Source of the DNA: Physcomitrium patens
Taxonomy: Eukaryota; Streptophyta; Bryopsida; Funariales; Funariaceae
Reading direction: 5' to 3'
Length of the DNA: 64,000 nt
Assembly (NCBI RefSeq): GCF_000002425.4
Contig: NC_037275.1
Coordinates: 8,330,450-8,394,449, forward strand
Shown here one piece after another: positions 21,412-33,500 of this stretch. Each line of letters starts with the position of its first letter. Position 1 is the stretch's first letter. A program made the position numbers and the translations under genes. The notes under the pieces were generated by a model. That model was not told the DNA's origin. It searched no databases and saw only the letters and a list, made by a program, of their open reading frames with translations.

Positions 21412-22330
21412 CTATATAAGATAAAAAAAATATGCTGCTAAAAACCTTTTGACTTCTGTTGAATTTGTGCATTCTTTCATTTTTCTTATAATATCAACCT
21501 TTTCTATATTTGGCTTGTATCCATATAATCTATATATGTATTCTACCACCAAAACTTCTTTTACTCCTAATATTGATTCTGCTCTTAATAAGATTAAATA
21601 AACTTTTTTTAATCTTGTCAAAATCTTTTCACAATCATGAATATGATTGGTCACAAAAATTTTACATCTCTTGTAATTCAATATTTCATCTTTTCTTTTT
21701 TCTTTACATTCTTTAATTGATGCATCATCTAAAAAACATATTTTAATTTTTAAAATTAAATCTCATAATATTTTATGCATTCCATTCATCATATGAGCCA
21801 CAAAATTTGTAGCCTTTTTTGGTATCGTATACATTCTAACTAATCCTAATGGTGTCTTTATTGTTGTCAAATCTCTACTTTGTATTACCAATTGAAATTA
21901 ATCATATCTCAAATAAAGATCTTCTATAGAATAAATTATTCTTTTGGCAAATGCCTCTGCAAATTCACTTACAATTAGACTTGAGTCCATGTTTCTAATA
22001 GCTACTTTATTTACTAGTGGCATATCTTGAATAAACCTCAACGTTCCATTTTTCTTAAGTACTATGAACCATTGATTGAAATATGGTGCAATAGATGGTT
22101 CTAAAATTTCTATCATAATCTTTTCATTAAATAATTAAACTAACTTTGTCAAATAGGTGATTAGAACTAGAATTAGCCTTAAATTCCATGGTTCATGTGG
22201 AATTGTGAAAATACCATAAGTACTACAATATTAACATCAATGCACCTTATTTCATGTGATTTGAATATAAATGTCTTATTATGTTGTGAAAAAATTATTT
22301 TTAAATATTTTTTCTCATTCTTTGCTAAAA
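21412..22330 (-). pseudogene. Element G reverse transcriptase remnants
   Basis: Frame 22116-21898 has IQDMPLVNKVAIRNMDSS and RIIYSIEDLYLRYD (RT finger and first catalytic Asp). Near 21725-21745 the catalytic box CFLDDASIKEC is readable (F-L-D-D). Frame 21681-21412 covers HIHDCEKILTRL, ILGVKEVLVVEYI and VKRFLAAYFFYLI. Order and spacing equal A 6650-7560. Confidence 0.65.
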
Positions 22331-22899
22331 ATTCCTCGCATCTAACTTTCAAACCATCAATTCATCTTTGAATTCATAACCTATTTTTCTTGGATTTCAT
22401 AAATTGGGTTGTATAGAAGTTTTTTCAACCTTTTCTTCTAAATTTGATAGTAGTAGCAATGCCACTAGTTTAACTTTCTTTGTAACGGTCTTATATTTTG
22501 TATTCACCTTCACTTCATATTTATATATATATTCTTTTATTCCATATTAAAATTACTTAGAATATATATTTATTTCTTTATCACCTCCTTCAAAATCTAA
22601 ATTCAATAATATTTATAAATTATCCATAGTATCACCAAAACAAGATTATTTAAACATCTTTGATATGTGTTCATCTTCATTAATCACTCTATATTATTCT
22701 TCTCATGTTCCATATTTTTGATATTTTTCTTTTCTATTATTTCAAATTTATCTATATTTTAAAATAGAATATATTCATCTTGTGATAATTCTATAATGGT
22801 CTCATTTCTTCTCTTAGGCAAGAAGTTGCCATCCATTTTATAATTGCAATCTTTCTTTACAATGGCTTCTAGTAAAAATCTTTTGAATCATCTAGATCT

Positions 22900-23430
22900 T
22901 TAAATTCTTTTTATATCCTTGGCAAAGATTGTTCCCTCAAATTAACTTGATTTCCTTCATGATTTGCACAAACCATCAAAAATTATACCACCTTCTTTCT
23001 ATCATGACTTCTTATCATTACATAGGCCAAATCATCATCCAATATCTTTTTTTTCATTTATATAGTAATAATATATGGTTGTTCCAATACAATAAGATAT
23101 ATAGACATGTCTTGTATAAAAATAAAAATAAATTCCTAAATAACATCTCCTATCATCACCTTGATATTTAAACAAGTTCCATACAAATCTCTCTTTGAAT
23201 TATTTGTTGTTCTTATCATCTATCAATGTTCAATATTAATAAGCTATTTTTTTCTTTTATATAATTTTCTTGATATCAAATTGATTTTACAACCATGATC
23301 AATCAATGTTATAATTTATTTTTTTAAATCTTCCAATTTTATCAAAGTTTTCATACAGGCCCTTATTTAATGACTTCAAGAATAATGACTAGAAGCTTGA
23401 ATCACATCTTCTTTTTCCATAAATCTTACT
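22900..23430 (-). pseudogene. Element G protease remnants
   Basis: Around 23280-23320 the minus strand reads TLIDHGCKINLIS, the D-H-G active site. Further down are DVKI-like and ILEQPYI-like pieces and the RLREQSLPRI equivalent (about 22910-22940). No intact frame. Confidence 0.55.
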
Positions 23431-23479
23431 CATAAGACATCTCCAAAAATTGCATTTCAACTTCTCCATCTTAATTGCT

Positions 23480-24125
23480 ATCCATTGCTTCTTCTTTTTT
23501 TGTATATTTGATGTCATAATATCTCCTATAGATTGTCATTTTTTCTTTATTATGTCAATAATAATTTTATGAAATTCATGCTTTACAATTCTTAGGATTT
23601 TACCAACTATGAATCCAACCTTTTTACTTAATCTGTTCTTTTGATACCTTCTTCAAATTTGTAAGAGCTTCAATATCTGATTGTAATTTATAAGTAGGAG
23701 CCTTTGATTTTTCTTTCAAAATTTTCCTTTCTTTTGTAGAAATATTCTTTTTTGTCTCTTCATACATAAGATTCTTTTGTTGTCATGTTTTTTTTCTTCT
23801 TATAGTTCTTTTTGATGTCCTTTCATTATTTTCATCTTTTTTTTGTTTTTATTCTATTAATACTTCATATTGACTCTTTATAATATGAACATGCACCAAT
23901 AATCCATGTATTAAATCATCCCACTTCATAATTTACTAAATATTATTACCAATATGTTTTGAATCATCTATATTAAGTTTTTCTTTTTTAGCATAACTCA
24001 TTGCATTTAACCACAAAAAATTAGATTCTCTTAGAAATTCAAGATTTATGCTTAAATATTTGCTTGGATTTTCTTCTATCTAATATGTTGATGCTTTATT
24101 GCTTGAAATTTTAATGCTTTTTTTG
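23480..24125 (-). pseudogene. Element G gag C-terminal remnants
   Basis: Lys/Glu-rich gag end equal to A 8796-9330 and E 39990-40600, ending KKK-stop-QSIGD as in E (KKKRQSIGD). The upstream half of gag is missing. Confidence 0.5.
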
Positions 24126-25690
24126 TAATCATACCTTATTGTTAATGTGGAAATAAGATTATTTCTTGTGATAGGCATCTATATTGTTGTTTTGTTGTTC
24201 TTAAGTCTCTTTTAGTTCCACCTTTATTGTTATATATAACTCTAATAAATGATTTGCCAAATCTTCTACCATAAGATTATCAATTTTTGAAAAGTCAAAA
24301 GTATCAAGTTGTAGATGATAACCATAATTAGCAAAAAAAGGTGTTTTTTATATAGAAAAAATATATTGTGTTATTATAAGTAAATTTTATTAATAAAAAA
24401 AGAATTATCCAATCATCTTATTAGTAGTTGATGGTATACTTCAAGTATTGTTCAAAAACTTGATTTACATATTCTATTTGTTTATCACTTTAAAGATAGA
24501 AAGTCAAAGATAGTTTTATATCCACTTTTAGAATCTTAAAAAGAATTTTTTAAAATCTTGATACAAATTGAATTCTTCTATTTGATATAATATCCTTAGA
24601 TAATTCATGATAGCGATAGATATTCTCAAGGAAAAGCTTAGTTATTTCTTTACTTGTGATAGATTTTGTACATAGTACAAAATGTGCCATCTTGGTGAAA
24701 CAATCTACTATCATGAATATAGAGTCATAAGAATATGAGATTAGAAGATCTATAATAAAATCCATAGAAATAAAAGACCATGGTTGTTCAAAAATAAGTA
24801 ATGGCTGAAAAAGTTTGTAAGGTTGATGATAAGGAATTTTTGAACTTGAACAAACATTATAAGATTATATAAAATCTTTAACTGCCTTCTACATTTGGAG
24901 CCACTAAAAATCCTTAGATATTAGTTTCAAACTCTTATTGTATCCAAAACATCCTGCTATTAGAAAGTCATGATGAGCTTTAAAAATACGTAATTAAACT
25001 TTATCTTTTAGAATATAGAAGTACTTCTAAAAATATAATAGATTATTCTTGAATTCAAACTTGAAAGTATCATGAGAGTTTGAATGATTTTTTTTAATAT
25101 CACAAATAAGATGATCAAAAGACATACTTGATTGAACTTACTTAATAAAAGTTGAATGAATAGTTAATATTGATTTCATTGCTCAAAAATGAAGATACTC
25201 TAGCTTTAAAAGAATTATTTATTGTGATAAAAATCAACATCTTTTTCTTTTGTTATAAAGTAAGATTTTCTAGAAAGTACATTTGACAAACTTTAGTACT
25301 TTTTTAGTTAATAAATGATATTGAATTTCAATCTTAATAATAACATGCTCTAATGGACTTGATAATAAAAAATACTCAAGGTTCTTATGATCTATATATA
25401 TAGTAATTGGATTAAAAGTACCTTCTAGATAATAGTGTTATTCTTGAAACAAATCTATAATTGCAAGAAGTTCTTTGTTGTAGATCTTATAGTTGATTTC
25501 TATTATTGAAATTTTTTTGGGATGAAAAGCTATTAGATGAAGTTTATTATTTGTTTCCATTTGTAACAATACAGTAATTAAAGCAAAGTCACGGCCATCA
25601 AATCTCTAATTTTTTATTTATTTATTTTTCTTCAGTCTTTTAAAAGCTTCAATAATTTAGACATTCTTTTCTATCTCATTTTAATGGTGG
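24126..25690 (-). mobile_element. F2: fragment of a Tcn1-like chromovirus (RNase H and integrase)
   Basis: Homologous to F 52550-53970. The 25640-25400 part is RNase H with phase breaks. Frame 24765-24550 is the integrase core: MDFIIDLLISYSYDSIFMIV (first Asp), DCFTKMAHFVLC, FLENIYRYHELSKDIISNRR (second Asp of SDRG changed to Asn). The downstream IN part reaches 24150. No LTR was found. The left end joins element G gag at about 24125 and the right end stops at about 25690 in the RT thumb region. Confidence 0.65.
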
Positions 25691-26189
25691 AAGTGTTGCA
25701 CATTCACATATATGCGGCAACGGACTATGCTTTGTTGAACAAAAGAGCACTTAAAAAATAGGAGCCGTAGTATTAAATTCAAGCTCTACCTATTACAAGC
25801 TCTATTGATTAATTTCTTTTGTATATGTGATTAGACTGGTCTCTAATAAGGGCAGTAAGAAGTGAATCCTTCTTTTGTTCCACATTCAAGTATATATATA
25901 TATATATATATATATAGATATATATATTTTTTTATTTTTATATTTAGAAGAAGGTTTGAAGTGGTGTAGCTATTGTAGTGTGGTGATGGACTTGAGCATC
26001 TAGACAATCTCACATAGAGCTTCAAAAAATGTAGTGCGAGGTTTTTTTTGTCAAAGATTTTTTTTATCATGGTTTCTTAATTGTTGATGGCAAAGAAGAC
26101 TATTGCGGCATTATTTAGAAGCAAGTTCTTAATCAATATTGGACGTTGATGTGGTGTATTAGTGATTAAGCATGTTTTATATATGGTTG
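25691..26189. other. Unassigned AT-rich sequence with a TA microsatellite
   Basis: A (TA)n run occupies about 25891-25927. The left edge ggtggaag|TGTTGCAC looks like a purine tract followed by an LTR start, but no matching LTR end was found. Confidence 0.35.
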
Positions 26190-27281
26190 TGTCATATTGT
26201 GACATGATTATATGATAAAAATATGACTAAAAATAATTTTTTAATTAATATTCTATTATATTAGTTCAATAAGAATCCAACATATTTTAATAAGGCTTTT
26301 ATGAAAGCATCTTAGCCTATTTTTTTTTATTTTAATAGCAAGTAGATAAAAATTAAGTAATATTTAATTTATTCAAAGATCGGAGATTAGGATTTGAGAG
26401 CTAGGTTTGAGCTTGTTTTAGAAACATAAGGCTAATTTTAATAGAATTTGAAGAAACTTAGCAATTATTATTGAAAGTCAAGGTTTGTATTGGTAACTTG
26501 AAATTTATGTAATGAAATTAGGACTAGCACTCTCAACTAGTTCCTAAAATTGGTGTTATATCTACAATTCAAATTTTAAAAGTAATTAGATAATTAGGTT
26601 TTTTAGGTATTTTTGAGTTTTTTTGATAATCCAATGGTACAATTGAAAGATATCTAGGTTTTGATACAAGAACATATCAGAAGTTGGTAGTTTGTAGTTG
26701 GATAGAGTTTCTATAATATTTAAAGATCTATTAGTTAAATCTAGGTGAAATTTGGCATGGTATTGAAGGACTTGAAGATCAAGTTATACACCAATTTTTA
26801 GTTAAATTTAATGGTTAGAAAAGGAGAAATCACTACTCGAACTTTTGCTTCACCTTTCAAGTTGGTGGCTGAGTGATATTAGTGCAATTTTTGGAGGTTT
26901 TCTCACAATCTATAAGTTGGATTGGACTAAAAATTCTTGAGTATATAGAAGACTTATATTGACAGTTGCATAAAAAAATTTAGATCAAGTGGATGGTTAG
27001 ATTAGAAGTTACAGCTTGTAAAAGCTTATTGATTAGGATTGGAGCTTACAAGAAAGATCTAATTTGCTTAAATATGAAAGTAATAAGGTAATTTAGGTTT
27101 ATGTGTGAATGAGGCTATTAAAAAAATTATTTTTTAGCACTTTTGAATCAAAATTTTGATTATATTTTTTTCATATAAATAAAACCTATTAAAAGTTTTT
27201 TAGATGTTTATGAAAGACAACCTCACCTTCCATAGTTAGGTGCCCAATACATTCTCTAGCAAGACAACATGTAATACGATA
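26190..27281 (+). repeat. Solo LTR of family 1 (1c-like), old
   Basis: It starts TGTCATATTGTGACATGA, which aligns base for base with TGTCGTGTTGTAACACGA apart from transitions. It ends CATGTAATACGATA (A LTR: CACGTAATATGACA). The inner part 26880-27070 matches the reverse complement of 1860-1980. No PBS follows and no PPT precedes it, so it is a solo LTR. No clear target duplication remains. It lacks the gag-derived insert of the 1a and 1b LTRs. Confidence 0.65.
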
Positions 27282-29503
27282 GCAAACGATTGACATTATA
27301 GTTCAATGTATAACTTAAAAAGAAGGGACAATAAACCCATCAGAAAGCAACAACTATCAATTGACAAACTTATTTTCTTGTAGAAATAATGTAGATATGA
27401 TGGGAGCTATATACAAGGTAAAGTAAGGTGGTATTTTTGATTCAATGTTATTAGATCAGATTATAATTAGAGGTAGAAATATATAATCGGAGCCTTCTTA
27501 TAATCATCACTAAGAATAAAAAGCTATAAATACATCTAAGTACTGGCTCTCTAGAAGAAGCTTTAAAATCCAATTTTTTTATCTATAATATTAAGAGCAT
27601 GAATTGTGAAATAGGTGCATCAACAATACTAAAATTAAGAATTACTTAAATTTGAAAAAAACCATTGATATCTTTGTAGAACTTTTATTTGTGTTTAATC
27701 ACTAGTCACACAATTGAAAAAAATTCCACAAATGAAAAAAATAATTAGGATCAGGAGAGAGAGAGAAAAAGAGAGAGTCTAAAATATTCAAATTATTGAG
27801 GTTTTACTACTCATCTCTAATATTTTTTCTAAACCATGATCTTAAGCAACGTTAGTAATTTCAAGCAGTTGAAGATCCATCAATTTTTGTAATTGTATAA
27901 GACCTTTAGAAATAGAGCCTACCAACTTTGAACTCGCATATAATTTGGAATTGGCTATGCCTAACAAAAAAAATTTGAGGAGCGGTATTAGGAAGTTGTT
28001 GCTAGAATTTATAAATGCTCAGAGAATTCTTGAATATAGATCATGTTACTCTACTCCCATTCTTAAATTTGTAATGAAAAGGCTTTTGTCATAGTACTAC
28101 ATGGAATCAATAAGAAGTAGAGAGAGAGACAACCAAGAAGAGAAATAATACAGGATCAATTAAGACAGTCAATAAGGAGAAGGTATTTTATTTTTATCAA
28201 TTTAAGTTCATTTTTTCAAAAATTATAGATCTAGAAATCATATGAAAGATTGTAAAGTAAGCAACTCTATCAAAGATATATTATTGAGGTTATAGTGAAT
28301 AAAGTGGGTATATGAAAAAAATCATTTGGATTAAATTAGATATAAATTGGATGAATTAAGATTTGGTTAGATAAAAATTTATTAATAGATAAAATCTTAT
28401 TTATAAATAATAAATTATATTTAATTGACTTTTGATTGATAGATAAAAATTAGAATAATAATAATAATAATTTATTAATATAAAATAATAAAATAATAAA
28501 ATTAAAAATAATAAAATTAAAAATAATAAATAAAAAATAATATAATAAATTGAATTAAGGATTAAAAAGAGGAATTCATTAGGCATGTATATTATGAATA
28601 GATTTTTATTGTGAAGGTGGATTAATTATAGAAGTTTTGCTTGATAATTTTTATATTTAAAGAATAAATTCCAAAAAAATATCAGATAAAGCTTTTAATA
28701 CTAATCCGTAGTAGTTTGATGTATGATCCAAGTGCTATCTTTTTTTGTTATTCTTGCATTTTCATACTTAAAAAGATCAATTCACAGCAAAGGTTGAACA
28801 AGAGTAAACTTTATAGATATAAGACATCTCATGGATCTTCTTAAGTGAGAAGATTTAGAACTGAGCCACAGCAATAAACCTTAATAATTATTATATCATA
28901 TAATCATACAATAAGAAAGAAATATTCAAACTTTGCTAAATCCTAATCTTATGTAGATATAAATATCATCCAATTTTCTATTTATCTCCCAACTTTTGTC
29001 TTGCCTTTGTTTGGACTATAAGCTTTTTTTTTGCATATCTTTTATCTTATCTTCTGACATATTTTACTCACTACTCTTGCCAAAGTAAGAACTCTATTTT
29101 TTTATGTACTTATAAGATAGTACATTAATCATTAAATTTAATATATAATATATTGGATATTTATTATGCTCAATGGTTCTTATACATCTAAATATTGCTT
29201 TTTCTTTTAATAATGCAATTCAATATCAATAATTTCTAAAAAATTTAAATTAAAATATATTAAAATAAATTATTTTATAATTACAAAAACTTAGTTATAT
29301 TCAAAATTTAATCTTTTATAATTTATAATCTTTACTTCCAAAGATTTTTTGATACAAATTTTGAGAGAGATCTGCATGACTACAAAAGTTGAACTAGATG
29401 CATATTATTTTTGCAAGTATTTCTATCTCTTGGACCAATTAAAGAAAACCTTGTATTATTGATTTAATAATCGTAACAAATTTCTTTGCAATGGTCATGC
29501 CTA

Positions 29504-29538
<35 letters not shown>

Positions 29539-29700
29539 CTTGCCTTTTATAAAGCAATGCTATATCATAATTTATTTCCATTTTCATTTCATGTAATAAT
29601 CAAGGTAGAATTTTTCTTATCAAAAATTTAATGTTTTACAAATATATAATATATATATATTGATATTAAAAACTCCTTTCTCCATGACCTTTGGAAAAAA
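27282..29700. other. AT-rich region without recognisable gene
   Basis: Simple AAT/TTA tracts (28440-28560) and a (TA)n run at 29509-29535. No domain could be read in either strand. It is probably old, decayed repeat. Confidence 0.45.
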
Positions 29701-29842
29701 ACAATAGATTGACTTCCAATACATTTTGATTTTTAACCACGTTGTTGATACTTTTACAAAGGCTACTCTACAAGATTTTATTGTTCAACAATGTTTTTCA
29801 CCTAATGTCACTAGTTTCAACACTAACTAAGTAGGAGAAGTA
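29700..29842 (+). pseudogene. Possible Ty1/copia pol 3' end
   Basis: The reading HVVDTFTKATLQDFIVQQCF resembles the closing motif of copia RNase H (QxADxFTKxL...F), and GTAGGAGAAG follows like a polypurine tract. It is short and decayed. Confidence 0.35.
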
Positions 29843-29893
29843 TTATAATATTTGGCTATAGAAAGTCAACATGAATGAATGAATGAGTAGAAG

Positions 29894-30170
29894 TATTGAA
29901 TGAATCCGTTCATCCTACTTCCTACATACAAATGTAAATCATAATCAGCTATATATAAAGTAGTGTACAAAGGAAAGCTAGATCATTCTTTTATAGTGAG
30001 CTCAACACTTGTCAGCGTAGAGACTGTCAATCAGCTGAATCTTCAAACTAGCAATCAGCCGTGTATTGAAGACAAATCTTGTAAAGTGAATCTGTAAAAT
30101 TGCACAATTAATGTAGTCACATTCAGTGTTGCATAGTGTAATCATTGTTCACGAATGTGTAAATCCAACA
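29894..30170 (+). repeat. Short solo LTR with 5-bp target duplication
   Basis: 277 bp with termini TATTGAAT...ATCCAACA (decayed TGTTGGAT...ATCCAACA) and flanked by agaag on both sides (29889-29893 and 30171-30175). A strong TATA box (CTATATATAAAG, about 29949-29960) lies inside. The right edge coincides with the start of the GC-rich island. Orientation is inferred from the TATA box. Confidence 0.55.
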
Positions 30171-32230
30171 AGAAGCATGCTTCCTGTGCATGGACCTTCT
30201 AATGCACCATGGCTGCGGCAACTGGCGACTTCTCCCAACGCGATCATGATCAGCTCACACAATTACATGTCCCTCCTGGGGTTGCCGGAGTTCACCGAAT
30301 GGAGGCTGGAGATAGCAGCCTTCGCCTCTTCTCCCGGCTCTCCACATGAGATGTGATCCAGAAAACCAGTAATCCAGTAATCTTCGACGTCGGAGCTTGC
30401 GGTCTCCTCCATCTGGCGGTGGAATCGTTCACCGTGACCGACCCAAGTCGATATCGAAAAAGAGAATAACTGAAAGACCTGCAACGCGCTGGGACAAGAC
30501 AGGCTCTCCAGTTCCAGAGCGCAAAATAAAGCTAAATGGGCTAAACCAACAGCGCCTGAAGAAATGCTGCAACTCCCCACAACTTCCACCTATCGGCAGT
30601 GGCAGAGAGAGCAGCACCACTTCCCTCTGTAGCTCGGAGAGGAGAGGAAGAGGCAGCGAAGATCTCACAGTCAATGCGCAGCTTAATGAAGGACCCCGGC
30701 CCCACGCACTCCACCGCTCCCCTAAGCCCCGCAGTCCCACTACTCTGTGGATAGTCCCCTGTCACGGAAAAGACCAGCCTTGTTCCCATGCGAAGCCATG
30801 GGAACGACTACACGATTTCGCAATGCTTCCCATTACTGCGAACGAGATCTCTGAGCGACAGGAATTTTCTGGGGAGAAGCATCTTGCCTGGGAGACGCAC
30901 CCCGCCATTGGAATCAAAGGGGTTTCTCTTGGTTACATAACGTTGACTTCATTCTCATGTGCTGCATGGCCTGCATGGATACCATGGCCAACTATTCCAT
31001 GTGCGAATTGAGAACGAGGAGATGGGCATACCCTACAACCATTGAAGTCAGGTACCGAGGGCTCGTGTGTGGCGTTTGGCAGGGGATAAACTGATCCGAT
31101 CTCTTTGTTCCACAAGTGATGCTAATGGGCTCTCCAAGGCTCGTTCTTACCGTACCATGTACACTCAACCACAACAGTCGCAAGAATGCACTTCCGTTAA
31201 TGATGTTTGTGGCACCTCTGACCTCCTCCCATTAACTCCGAAGCAATTAGAATTGTTTTGGTTCTGGATCACAACCTCACTCGGCACAGCATGAGCTGGG
31301 TGGGGTGCATATCGATTTTCAAGCCACACGAATCCACCATTGACTGGCACCCCACTTGGGTAGTCAGTCCCAACCGTTGGGATCGAGGAGGGAACGCCTG
31401 GGAACGTAAGAGTTGGACTGGCCTGGGAACATTGCATGGCGTGCATGGACCCCCTGATAAACTCTCAGAGGGGAGCCGAGAATGAGAGGGTGGCTGCTTC
31501 CTTAGCACCAAGGGGGATTATCAGTCATTCTCGTGTTCCAAACATGTTCTCAACTTGTTCTCAACTTGTTCTCAGTGGATCTCTTTCCAGAACAGTGGGA
31601 TTCAGCAAACCACCGCAGAGAGGATGTCATCACGCCAATGACACGCTCTTGGCCGCTAAACATGTGCTGAGGAATTGTTGGGAACGCGGCAGCCCGAAGC
31701 ACCAAATGGTTGCATCCTCCTGCATCGCTTGCAATGGCCAATGGGCGAAGCATAGAAGTGAGGATCGGGAGGTTGAGGATGGGAAGATTATTTAAAAGGT
31801 CATCCGCTTCGTTGCTTTGATTACTGGACTCCAAGACACTGTCACATGGGCGACAACGGTATTGAGTACGCTTTGTGCTGGTGGACACCCTGTGCCTTGT
31901 ATCGGGCCCTTCGGGTCCACTCCCACAGGGCTCAAGTGCATCCTTGATGTCGGACTTCCTTATTATTACTCGATGCATCGCCACCTGCCTGACATGAATC
32001 ATAGCCGTGAATAGGATTTGTTCACGGACCAGCACATGAACTTGACCTTTTTTCTGATGCGACTCCTGTAGTGCTCCAACAAAACTGTCGACCAAGGGTC
32101 TCGAGACTGATCTCCCTGCACACGCTCACAGCGTCTTTATGTTTTTAGGTCTACACGCCTTAAGTTCTCCAGGTATTCAGGTTAGACTGAAACCTCGCTC
32201 AGTGCAGGATGGAAAAGTGCAGATATATTC
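30171..32230. other. GC-rich island of about 2 kb
   Basis: Base composition changes sharply from AT-rich to roughly balanced and back. Open frames of 60 to 204 codons overlap on both strands, as expected by chance at this composition. None shows a retroelement or known enzyme motif. A minus-strand reading is the more protein-like (see 30263-30412). The frames at 32095-31550 and 31446-31165 (FPGVPSSIPTVGTDYPSGVP) are candidates for further coding or 5' transcribed sequence. Alternatives are a host gene promoter with first exon, an organelle DNA insertion, or an unrecognised element. A direct repeat GTTCTCAACTT occurs twice near 31548-31570. Confidence 0.5.
30263..30412 (-). CDS. Candidate first exon of a host gene, product unknown
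   Basis: The ATG at 30412-30410 stands in a good context (cgccagATGGAGGAG) and opens a 49-residue frame: METEE-like acidic start MEETASSDVEDYW, then ITGFLDHISCGEPGEEAKAA and ISSLHSVNSGNPRRDM before TAA. The same phase is open upstream to 30589. A GTAATT donor-like site overlaps the stop (CATGTAATTG), so the frame could splice out. If so the downstream exons would lie at lower coordinates, beyond the solo LTR at 29894-30170. I do not recognise the protein family. The 204-codon frame on the opposite strand (30397-31011) is its antisense and looks less protein-like. Confidence 0.3.
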   Translation of the reverse strand: MEETASSDVEDYWITGFLDHISCGEPGEEAKAAISSLHSVNSGNPRRDM

Positions 32231-33500
32231 TATTGTACTCATCAATTCATTCATGATTCCATTGATAGAGAGCTTCTTGAGTTTGATAGGTTATGGGCTC
32301 ACTTCAAATGATTTACTTTAATTTAATAGATTTTAAAAGAGATTCATATGATTTAGATTATTAATGAGATTAAGCTCTAGGTATGTGACAAAAATAATAT
32401 TTAAATTAATTTCATCATTGATGAAAAATATTGCAAGGGAATCATCAAAAATATATTATACATATCATATTTAAAATTTAATTTATTTTCAATTAAACTT
32501 ATTTTTTTAAAAAATATTTTTTTATTATATTCCTTGAAAAATGTGAATTTTAAATTCTAAAAGGTAAAAAGCTTCTAAAAGGCATTTATTTACAAAAACT
32601 CTATCAACTATCTATCTAAATAATATCTTCAACTATTTTTCTTCTTTTACATGAAATCAAATCACCCTCCTATGAAATCACGTCATCTTTTCATAAAACT
32701 GCATCACCATCTAATTAAATCACATTTCATAATTCTACACATCATGATTCTTCTATTTTACAAAGCATTCTCTTTCTTCTAAATAATTCTTTGTCACCTC
32801 ATGTATATACTCTGCCTTTTCTTTTTCTTTCAATCAATTTTGATTTAGCATTCATAATTATATCATCTTTATACAAATATAATATACAATTATGGCATGA
32901 ATATATGGATTATATTAATATCTTGACTATTTAAAAGATGAGCCAAAGACAAAGCTTACTAGATTTTAGATTATTCAACATAGAAATGTTAATACATCCT
33001 TTTCTAGGATACATAATGAAAAAATAAAATAAGTTGACTTATCCATATGATCTGACCAAGCTATGTTCTACCATCCTTAGCTAGTTCATTTACAAGGTAT
33101 TTTAGAGAAACAACATCAAACCTTATTTCTTAAAGGCTCATTATATTACATATTATATAAGGATGTTGCAACAATATGTTATTTTATATATTTTATTAAA
33201 AAAAAGAAAAGCATTTCTATTTTTCAAATAAGCTATGAAGCTAGTCAAGTGCAACATAAGATAAAAAGTACGGGCCTTACGCATTGTCTAAGGTTGTAAA
33301 TTTAGAAACAAAATTTTTTATCACTATTTGAAAGAAAATGGAATTATATGAAAAACCAATACAATATACAATCCACAATAAAATGGATATATCAAATGAA
33401 ATAATTGAATTATATTTGAAATGATTCAATGCATATTTCATATAAAATCTCTTTCAAAGATGCTTTAGATAAAGATTATTAATACTACATTTTATATTTT
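32231..33500. other. AT-rich region, nothing recognised
   Basis: No open frame or motif could be supported. The last part may be the decayed 5' half of the copia remnant that follows. Confidence 0.4.

Larger units (their letters stand above)
19195..24125 (-). mobile_element. Element G: eroded family 1 Ty3/gypsy copy
   Basis: From right to left it holds partial gag, PR, RT, RNase H, IN, PPT and a truncated 3' LTR. All domains align with A, E or C but carry many stops and shifts. The 5' LTR and the gag N-terminus are missing: homology stops near 24125, where a family 3 fragment (F2) begins. Its LTR resembles E's more than A's (subfamily 1c). Confidence 0.7.

Noticed and set aside
30397..31011. 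204-codon plus-strand ORF in the GC-rich island
   Set aside because: It overlaps several equally long frames on the other strand. Its composition (Ser, Arg, Pro, His rich) and lack of motifs fit a chance frame in balanced-GC sequence.
31550..32095. 181-codon minus-strand frame as a gene
   Set aside because: It begins with TTG rather than ATG, has no recognisable domain and no exon context. Kept only as part of the island description.
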